Both the position numbers and the translations under genes were made by a program. The notes below the pieces were generated by a model. The model saw nothing but the letters and a program-made list of their open reading frames with translations. It did not search any database and was not told the origin of the DNA. This document shows positions 20,393 to 25,116 of a stretch of DNA of 25,116 bases, piece after piece; the first letter of the stretch is position 1; each line of letters starts with the position of its first letter. The stretch is from a virus, in IMG/VR virus record IMGVR_UViG_3300023273_000411, positions 1-25,116 of that record. One strand, written 5' to 3'.

Positions 20393-20523
20393 CTCAGAAA
20401 CACACGAATAAGTAATGGCCCAAATCTATAACTTTTATAAGGATTTCCACTATTTAATTTAAATTCGCCCCATTGAAAAGGAGTTCCTTTAAACCAACTA
20501 ATCCAATGCCAATCCCAATTCAT
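20380..20523 (-). CDS. 47-aa aromatic-rich protein nested in the tmRNA spacer
   Basis: The segment between the acceptor and coding pieces, normally removed during tmRNA maturation, holds a 47-codon frame from ATG 20523 to TAG 20380. GAGGA lies at 20528-20532, 4 nt before the ATG. The product starts MNWDWHWISWFKGTPFQWG and continues KLNSGNPYKSYRFGPLLIRVFLRGAN, with five Trp, several Tyr and Phe, and a hydrophobic-basic end. The frame fills the spacer almost exactly and its last 13 bases run into the mature coding piece. Composition is protein-like rather than random. Possibly a small membrane or toxin-like peptide; no family recognised. Translation is inferred from the ribosome site and frame only. 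Confidence 0.6.
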   Translation of the reverse strand: MNWDWHWISWFKGTPFQWGEFKLNSGNPYKSYRFGPLLIRVFLRGAN

Positions 20524-20541
20524 TATATCCTCATGTGTTTA

Positions 20542-20603
20542 TGGTGGAGGCGCCGGGATTCGCACCCGGGTCTTGTTCGCCTTTTGCTGGGCTTCAACGT
20601 TAC
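20542..20603 (-). ncRNA. ssrA: tmRNA acceptor piece
   Basis: The RNA ends GGCGCCUCCACCA with encoded CCA. A T-arm CCGGG-UGCGAAU-CCCGG is visible; its loop has G in place of the usual second U of UUCRA. The 3' strand CGCCUCC pairs with GGGGGCG of the coding piece. The 5' part (UGUAACGUUGA) can pair with UUGGCGUUGUA of the coding piece over 11 positions with several G-U pairs, as expected for helix P2. The acceptor precedes the coding piece in the gene, which is the permuted order. The 5' end is set from the promoter and is approximate. Confidence 0.88.
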
Positions 20604-20609
20604 AATACT

Positions 20610-20638
20610 ATTTAACTACAAATGCTAGGAAATGTCAA
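20610..20638 (-). promoter_or_regulatory. sigma70 promoter of the tmRNA gene
   Basis: GGTTGACA with -35 TTGACA (20633-20638), 17 nt, TTAAAT (20610-20615). It begins right after the speD stop codon. Confidence 0.75.
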
Positions 20639-20639
20639 C

Positions 20640-20993
20640 CTAGTTTGCATCTCTAGTCAAATAATTGACACGTACACCACTTGGTGCAAAGAATTCCTCA
20701 ACTGTGCGAACAACCTCAGCGTTATCATAGGGCTTACAACTAAACACGTCGATATAACAATCGCCAGTGTCATCGCAGAAGTGACCGCAAATATTTGAAG
20801 TCTCAATCAGTTGGACAAGAGTGTAACCAGTCTTGTCTTCCTTGCCAAAGTGTACTACCTGAGGTTCACCATACGCAACCATATCAATCCGCTTTACTAA
20901 TTCTTTAGCAAAGGCACTAATATTTTCTGCACTGGTGATTTTAGACTTATCGCATGCGCGGCAGTCTAGTGTTAAATGGTAGCCCCATGACAT
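20640..20993 (-). CDS. speD: S-adenosylmethionine decarboxylase-like protein (SpeD)
   Basis: 117 aa. The N-terminus SWGYHLTLDCRACDK resembles the SpeD start (GxHLxLDLxGC). The central QLIETSNICGHFCDDTGDCYIDVFSC is the catalytic block. Ser66, His71 and Cys86 keep the spacing of Ser63, His68 and Cys83 of Thermotoga SpeD, where Ser becomes the pyruvoyl group. The residue before Ser is Thr rather than Glu (Glu is one place earlier). SpeD makes decarboxylated AdoMet for spermidine, which could neutralise phage DNA. Some SpeD relatives use arginine or ornithine instead, so the substrate is uncertain. AAGGAG is 8 nt before the ATG. Confidence 0.82.
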   Translation of the reverse strand: MSWGYHLTLDCRACDKSKITSAENISAFAKELVKRIDMVAYGEPQVVHFGKEDKTGYTLVQLIETSNICGHFCDDTGDCYIDVFSCKPYDNAEVVRTVEEFFAPSGVRVNYLTRDAN

Positions 20994-21010
20994 ATGTGTA
21001 TCTCCTTAGG

Positions 21011-21043
21011 AAAAAAAAATGCAGGACATTTCTTACGTCCTAC
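21011..21043 (-). terminator. intrinsic terminator in the speD leader
   Basis: GTAGGAC-(loop)-GTCCTGC, 7 bp, then A and nine T, located between the speD promoters and its ribosome site. It ends the 623-aa gene transcript or works as an attenuator of speD. Confidence 0.75.
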
Positions 21044-21049
21044 ATTGTA

Positions 21050-21078
21050 ATTGTATTACAACATTATAAAAATGTCAA
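21050..21078 (-). promoter_or_regulatory. sigma70 promoter upstream of speD
   Basis: TTGACA (21073-21078), 17 nt, TACAAT (21050-21055), with the predicted start at the foot of the terminator hairpin. Confidence 0.75.
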
Positions 21079-21081
21079 GGT

Positions 21082-21089
21082 TATTTATA
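21082..21089 (-). promoter_or_regulatory. T4-type late promoter upstream of speD
   Basis: Perfect TATAAATA, just after the stop of the 623-aa gene and before the sigma70 promoter, giving a tandem late and early arrangement. Confidence 0.6.
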
Positions 21090-21097
21090 TACGTATA

Positions 21098-22969
21098 TTA
21101 AATTTCTTCCTGATACTCAGCACGCCATTTAATGCCGTACTCGGACATAAGCTGTTGGTTTTTTCTCTCTTGGGTATAAGCATCCCAATATTCACCATAT
21201 CCGTCATTGTTGAATACTACTGCACTATCAAACATTCCTTCAATGATACTCGTTTTATCTACGCTTTTAACACGATCTTCTAACGCACTTCCGAAATAAT
21301 AGGCATTGTCCTTGCTATTATTTCTAAGTTCTAATTGTAGATCAGTTCTGCTAGCAAACTCTTTTTCGTCGTAGACTTTCTTTTGCATATTTGTCCAGGA
21401 GCTCTGTAAAGTTCCTAAAGCGCCACTTACACTAGAGTCACTAGCAAGAGCTGTCAAAGCACTATCTATTTGTACCATTTTTTCTTCAGCAAAATTGTCG
21501 AGAGTTGCATAAGAGGTCATGGTGTATGGATCAGTTACTACAGATGCAGTAGCATAATCTAGAGTATCTAAATAATCAGGTGTTGTAACTGCTGTTACTA
21601 ATTCACTGTATCTTGCTTTAATATCTGTTAATTTTCCCTGACTATCTAAATAATCCATTGTATTAGCATAATCATAAGCATTTCCTGTTCTGGTTTTAGG
21701 ATTGCCTAAACCTACGCCGCCTACTGTGCCCATTAGATCCCCGGTAGTGATAGCACCATGATGACCACTGCCGCCCAGATATGTATTTGTAAGCTCTGTT
21801 AGTGCTCCAGGAGCAATGGGAAAATCTGTATCACTAATAATATTAAGATCAGGTAAACTTAGATTAGTAACCAAGTTTCCCAGTTGACCCGGTGTACTTA
21901 AACTACCAAGATTTACGCTTTGTAATTGTTCTCTAAATTGATCAAAATTATCATAAGGAATATCATCAAAACTGTTCGCCATGATTTGTTCAAAGTTTGC
22001 AAAATCAGCGAGGCTAGTCATACCCGGTACATTACTGCCCAATAGTCGCTGGGCATAGGCAATCTGTCCTGGATCAGTTACCATGCCTAATGCTTCAGTC
22101 ATTGCCTCATTAAAGTCACTACTAGATAAGTTTGGAATCATATTAGCATCAATGCCCACAGTAGCAAGAGCATCACCTATACCAGTAATGCCTGCTCCTC
22201 CAGTGGACAAGAGCTTACCTACGACCTGCCCAGGATTACCAAAGTTAGCAATATCCCCCAAGTTGAAAGCACTGCCTAGATTTCCTAAGTCCATGCCCAA
22301 TGATGGCAAACTACCTACAGATCCAGTTAGGCTACCCAATCCATTTGTTACCATAGATAGATTATTAGGAAAGGCACCTCCTAGGTAGTTGCCAAAATTG
22401 CCACTAAGTGGAAATGTCTGTGTTAAGCTGCTGATACTGGCGCCAAAATTCAAACTGCCGGCGTCCACAATGGACCCAGCAAGACTGCTACTTATTCCAC
22501 TAAAAGCATCTGCAGCGCCAAAAGTTTGTGCCATTTGTAGTGGCCCACTGCCAAATAAATTGCCAGTATGACTTCCCATAGCACTTAGAAAACTACCACT
22601 ACCTAGCGAGCTAACAAAACTAGATCCTACTGAACCATTTAAGGCGCCGCCAAGTGCGGCGCTACCGATACCAGCCAAGCTGGGAGCAGCACCACTAAGA
22701 TTACTTAATGCACTAACGGCACCGCCCAATGGATTGGTTATGCCAAGTCCGGCGGCAATACTGACCATATCACCAACTCCAGTGGATCCAGGTATAACGC
22801 TACCAGCAACAGATCCCAATGCTCCTGATACGCTACTTAATATTCCGCCGCCGGCGGTTGACATCACATTACTAAGTCCTGGAACGGCACTGACCAGACC
22901 GGCACCGCTCATCATACCAGCAACTGCTGATAACCCAGTAACACTTAACACTGCGCTTACACAAGCCAT
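21098..22969 (-). CDS. Gly/Ser/Ala-rich virion protein next to PAAR
   Basis: 623 aa. Residues 1-260 are low-complexity Gly, Ser, Ala, Leu and Val in loose repeats (ALGSVAGSVIPGSTG, GSSFVSSLGSGSFLSAMGS, NGLGSLTGSVGSLPSLG), with almost no charge. The part after about 430 is ordinary and charged (YDYANTMDYLDSQGKLTDIKARYSELV ... EYGIKWRAEYQEEI). No signal peptide in the usual sense, although the N-terminus is hydrophobic. It lies 5 bp after the PAAR gene and is probably translated with it, so a tail-tip, baseplate or injected protein is likely. Which T4 protein it replaces cannot be told. Confidence 0.75.
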   Translation of the reverse strand: MACVSAVLSVTGLSAVAGMMSGAGLVSAVPGLSNVMSTAGGGILSSVSGALGSVAGSVIPGSTGVGDMVSIAAGLGITNPLGGAVSALSNLSGAAPSLAGIGSAALGGALNGSVGSSFVSSLGSGSFLSAMGSHTGNLFGSGPLQMAQTFGAADAFSGISSSLAGSIVDAGSLNFGASISSLTQTFPLSGNFGNYLGGAFPNNLSMVTNGLGSLTGSVGSLPSLGMDLGNLGSAFNLGDIANFGNPGQVVGKLLSTGGAGITGIGDALATVGIDANMIPNLSSSDFNEAMTEALGMVTDPGQIAYAQRLLGSNVPGMTSLADFANFEQIMANSFDDIPYDNFDQFREQLQSVNLGSLSTPGQLGNLVTNLSLPDLNIISDTDFPIAPGALTELTNTYLGGSGHHGAITTGDLMGTVGGVGLGNPKTRTGNAYDYANTMDYLDSQGKLTDIKARYSELVTAVTTPDYLDTLDYATASVVTDPYTMTSYATLDNFAEEKMVQIDSALTALASDSSVSGALGTLQSSWTNMQKKVYDEKEFASRTDLQLELRNNSKDNAYYFGSALEDRVKSVDKTSIIEGMFDSAVVFNNDGYGEYWDAYTQERKNQQLMSEYGIKWRAEYQEEI

Positions 22970-22974
22970 TTAAT

Positions 22975-23265
22975 CTATCCTATCGTACAATCAAAAGCAC
23001 CTGTAGCTCTAGGATGGCCGCAAGTATCAATATCGCCTATCCTTAAAACTGGGATGCCGTTCATAGTAACACTAAAACTACCAGGAAATGCTGCTGTAGC
23101 AGCACAATGTATGTCACAACCAGGAGCACCGCAACAAGGATGAGGTGTTACTCTACTGCCTTGTCTTGCTGCTGGTCGACCATTAACAGTTACATTCATG
23201 TGACCCTGTACTGCAACGCCGCCTGCACTGTTAATATCACCTATTCTTACTACTGGTCTTCCCAT
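22975..23265 (-). CDS. PAAR-domain tail-spike tip protein
   Basis: 96 aa. The classic PAAR pattern repeats: MGRPVVRIGDINSAGG, VTVNGRPAARQGSRVTPHPCC, CDIHCAATAAFPGSFSVTMNGIPVLRIGDIDTCGH. The Cys and His residues are suited to bind a metal at the tip. PAAR proteins cap the gp5/VgrG spike (T4 gp5.4) and pierce the membrane. A late-type GATAAATA ends 5 nt before the ATG without a ribosome site. Confidence 0.95.
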   Translation of the reverse strand: MGRPVVRIGDINSAGGVAVQGHMNVTVNGRPAARQGSRVTPHPCCGAPGCDIHCAATAAFPGSFSVTMNGIPVLRIGDIDTCGHPRATGAFDCTIG

Positions 23266-23269
23266 GCTG

Positions 23270-23503
23270 TTATTTATCAGCAGTATTATGTGCTATTATA
23301 ATATAATCTTCCATGACTTCATTTACTAAACTTTTAGCAATCAGTTCTGGATCCTGCTCTGTAGTAATATAAATGCTCCTGCCAATACGCACATCTTCAA
23401 CACTAGTAAATCCTAAATTTTGTAAGGCACGTGTGGTAGCCTTTCCAGCATTGTCCAAAATGCCACGCTTGAGCATGATTTGTATTTCATAGCGTGAGGT
23501 CAT
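23270..23503 (-). CDS. purS: PurS subunit of FGAM synthase
   Basis: 77 aa. RYEIQIMLKRGILDNAGKATTRALQNLGFTSVEDVRIGRSIYI matches PurS (VxVxLKxGVLDPQGxAVxxALxxLGxxxVxxVRxGKxxxL), with a C-terminal MEDYIIIAH as in VIEDYxxE. PurS links PurL and PurQ in purine synthesis. A lone phage PurS presumably works with host PurL/PurQ. The ATG overlaps glutaredoxin by 17 nt. Its last codons GAT AAA TAA form part of the late box for PAAR. Confidence 0.92.
   Translation of the reverse strand: MTSRYEIQIMLKRGILDNAGKATTRALQNLGFTSVEDVRIGRSIYITTEQDPELIAKSLVNEVMEDYIIIAHNTADK
23271..23278 (-). promoter_or_regulatory. late-type promoter for PAAR and 623-aa genes
   Basis: GATAAATA, formed by the final codons and stop of purS, 5 nt before the PAAR ATG. 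Confidence 0.5.
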
Positions 23504-23759
23504 CTAGGCCTAGGTCTCCCATGCGTTCACGAATTTCTGGTGCGCTCAGTTTAGTGAGACCATCACAGCCACCTTCCACAAACAATGCGCCATGCTGATA
23601 GATTTGTGGTACTGTTTTATGTCCACGGAGTACGAGGAACTCTCTTGCTTCACTATCTTCCTCAATGTTTAGTTCTTGGAAAGTTATGTCATATCTTTTT
23701 AAATATGCCTTGGCGCGGTCGCAGTAAGGGCAAAAGTTTTTTGTATATACTGTTAACAA
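23487..23759 (-). CDS. glutaredoxin
   Basis: 90 aa. The active site NFCPYCDRAKAYL (CPYC), the cis-Pro segment KTVPQIYQHG and the GGCDGL motif are those of dithiol glutaredoxins. It donates electrons to ribonucleotide reductase, whose small subunit lies just upstream (T4 has the same association with NrdC). The start is TTG at 23759, with AAGGAG 8 nt before it. The C-terminus overlaps purS by 17 nt. Confidence 0.93.
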   Translation of the reverse strand: MLTVYTKNFCPYCDRAKAYLKRYDITFQELNIEEDSEAREFLVLRGHKTVPQIYQHGALFVEGGCDGLTKLSAPEIRERMGDLGLDDLTL

Positions 23760-23785
23760 TTTATCAACTCCTTTTGTACAATAGC

Positions 23786-23914
23786 TTATTTACGGTCTGG
23801 AAAGTAATCCTGCTGTATACCTTCTTCAAGGTCTACATCTGGATTGTCCAAAAATTCATAGTTCAAATCAATTTTATAATTGGTTTTCTTTAAATTTACA
23901 AAACAATAACTCAT
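23786..23914 (-). CDS. 42-aa small protein between nrdB and glutaredoxin
   Basis: ATG at 23914, with AGAGGA 5 nt upstream. Product begins MSYCFVNLKKTNYKIDLNYE and ends EEGIQQDYFPDRK. Acidic C-terminus, no family recognised. It fills the gap between the NrdB stop and the glutaredoxin ribosome site. The ribosome site sits in a CCTCTA/TAGAGG hairpin (23920-23937) with the nrdB stop codon, so translation may depend on ribosomes finishing nrdB. Confidence 0.6.
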   Translation of the reverse strand: MSYCFVNLKKTNYKIDLNYEFLDNPDVDLEEGIQQDYFPDRK

Positions 23915-23930
23915 CTATTCCTCTATTTGT

Positions 23931-25103
23931 TTAGAGGCTGAGTCCACTGAACGTATCCTCTTCTACGTCTTGTTTGGTGCCACCAATAATGTAGCTTGAG
24001 ATTTCCGTTTCTTGTGGTGCTACTTGTACTTCAGCGCCGCTAATCCATTTTTGTGTCCAGGGCAGTGGGCTGGCCTGTGGTACATTAAATGGAGTACGCA
24101 TACCAATAGCAATCATGCGCTTGTTAGCGATCCATTCAATATACTGACTGAGCAGTTGTGCGTTGAGACCAATCATACTACCGTCTTTGAATAAGAACTC
24201 TGCCCAACGTTTTTCCTGCTCAACTGCACTTACAAACATCTGCACACATTCGTCTAGTGTTTCTTCTGCAATCTTTGCAAAGTCCTTGTCCTCTTTGGGT
24301 AGTAGTTTTAGTAACTGTTGTGTACTTCCCAAGTGTACATTCTCATCACGAGCAATAAACTTAATAATCTTAGCATTGCCTTCCATCTTCTTAAGTTCTG
24401 CAAATGCCCAACTGCATGCAAAACTCACATAGAAGCGAACACCTTCGAGAATGTTTACACTCATCAGTGTAAGCCATAGCTTCTTCTTTAGCTCGTATAA
24501 ATCTACATTGATCTCTGTTGCAACGTTGCTGAAGTTACCATTTACTTTTGAGGTATCGTGTTCCTTACCGCTTACTACAAGATGCTTACCTACACCCAGT
24601 AAATTATACCACCCAGCCATACGCACTAGATCATCATAGTGCTTGGTAATATCATCTGCACAGTCGACAATCTCCTGAATGTCTAACATCTCATCGAACA
24701 CTTTGCTCGGGTCAGCATATACATTACGAATGATATGTGTGTAACTACGACTATGAATAGTTTCACTGAATGCCCAAGTTTCAATCCAAGTCTCTAGTTC
24801 TGGTAAACTCACTAGTGGGAGAAAGGCTAGGTTAGGGCTACGGCCTTGTACACTATCTAACAGGATTTGACGCTTGAGGTTGCTAGTAAAGATATGCTTT
24901 TCGTGGTCTGTAAGTTCTTTAAAGTCCTTAGCATCACGTAGGATATCCACCTCCTCAGGTCTCCAAAAGAAACCAAGTTGCTTGTCAGTGAGCTTGTCAA
25001 ACGCACGATACTTTACGTCATCATAACGCTGTATACCTACATCCCCGTCAAGGAAACTTTTTCTATTCTTATGATCTCTGTTCTCTGTGTCTAATACTGC
25101 CAT
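23931..25103 (-). CDS. nrdB: ribonucleotide reductase small subunit (class Ia)
   Basis: 390 aa, full length. Family motifs: WAFSETIHSRSYTHIIRNVY (Glu, His iron ligands and the radical Tyr equivalent to E. coli Tyr122), ILEGVRFYVSFACSWAF, and FIARDENVHLGS (Glu and His ligands). The N-terminus MAVLDTENRDHKNRKSFLDGD precedes QRYDDVKYRAFDKL. R2 carries the di-iron tyrosyl radical used by NrdA to make dNDPs. nrdA, if present, is expected upstream, beyond 25116. GGGAAAAACT precedes the ATG. It heads the visible nrdB - 42 aa - grx - purS series. Confidence 0.96.
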   Translation of the reverse strand: MAVLDTENRDHKNRKSFLDGDVGIQRYDDVKYRAFDKLTDKQLGFFWRPEEVDILRDAKDFKELTDHEKHIFTSNLKRQILLDSVQGRSPNLAFLPLVSLPELETWIETWAFSETIHSRSYTHIIRNVYADPSKVFDEMLDIQEIVDCADDITKHYDDLVRMAGWYNLLGVGKHLVVSGKEHDTSKVNGNFSNVATEINVDLYELKKKLWLTLMSVNILEGVRFYVSFACSWAFAELKKMEGNAKIIKFIARDENVHLGSTQQLLKLLPKEDKDFAKIAEETLDECVQMFVSAVEQEKRWAEFLFKDGSMIGLNAQLLSQYIEWIANKRMIAIGMRTPFNVPQASPLPWTQKWISGAEVQVAPQETEISSYIIGGTKQDVEEDTFSGLSL

Positions 25104-25116
25104 AGTTTTTCCCTAG

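Noticed and set aside
20542-20603. A normal tRNA gene
   Set aside because: There is a T-arm and CCA but no anticodon arm or 5' acceptor strand nearby; the partner strand is at 20386-20392, as in a permuted tmRNA.
20640-20993. SpeD as a catalytically dead copy
   Set aside because: The Glu-Ser pair seems absent at first, but aligning by spacing places Ser66, His71 and Cys86 on the known triad.

Overview
The window looks like part of a T4-like marine myovirus that infects an alphaproteobacterium, possibly of the SAR11 type. The phage signs are dense, overlapping, mostly minus-strand genes, perfect or near-perfect T4-type late promoters (NATAAATA), a class I ribonucleotide reductase small subunit with glutaredoxin, a PAAR tail-tip protein, and virion-type proteins. 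The alphaproteobacterial sign is a permuted two-piece tmRNA with an ANDN...ALAA tag, of the layout found in that class (some cyanobacteria and betaproteobacteria also have split tmRNAs). Host assignment is inference.

Layout, left to right. (1) 1-3722: a late-promoter-driven curli operon on the minus strand, csgF, csgG, a curlin-repeat protein, a FecR-domain protein and a second curlin-repeat protein that runs off the window. (2) 3776-6428: two tiny genes behind a terminator, a late gene of unknown function (467 aa), and an unknown 243-aa gene. (3) 6388-8989: host-takeover and metabolism genes, a MazG-like pyrophosphohydrolase, GMP reductase, ClpS, Hsp20 and ribosomal protein bS21. (4) 8973-13598: a coiled-coil membrane protein with a candidate -1 frameshift extension, then virion-type proteins. 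(5) 13606-15842: small early genes including a dCMP/cytidine deaminase and an LPD29-like protein, behind sigma70-like promoters. (6) 15949-16990: the only plus-strand operon, encoding a SWIM zinc-finger protein, a ligase-like small protein and a glycine-zipper lipoprotein. (7) 16988-18783: an operon of a SleB-type cell-wall hydrolase, a 2-oxoglutarate oxygenase and a small protein. (8) 18787-20203: a staphylococcal-type nuclease, a 53-aa basic protein, a bL33-like protein, a basic protein and a small lipoprotein, with late promoters next to or inside hairpins. (9) 20211-20638: the tmRNA gene, with a 47-codon ORF nested between its two pieces. (10) 20640-25103: SpeD, a large Gly/Ser-rich protein with PAAR, PurS, glutaredoxin, a 42-aa ORF and NrdB.

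Together the accessory genes point to three takeover themes. Translation and proteostasis: tmRNA, bS21, possible bL33, ClpS, Hsp20. Nucleotide supply: GuaC, PurS, MazG, deaminase, NrdB, glutaredoxin. Cell envelope: CsgG pore, curlin proteins, lipoproteins, SleB hydrolase. The most notable items are the phage-borne two-piece tmRNA with a protein gene in its discarded spacer, the late curli operon, the candidate -1 frameshift site, and a late promoter placed inside a ribosome-site-masking hairpin, as is known for T4 gene e.
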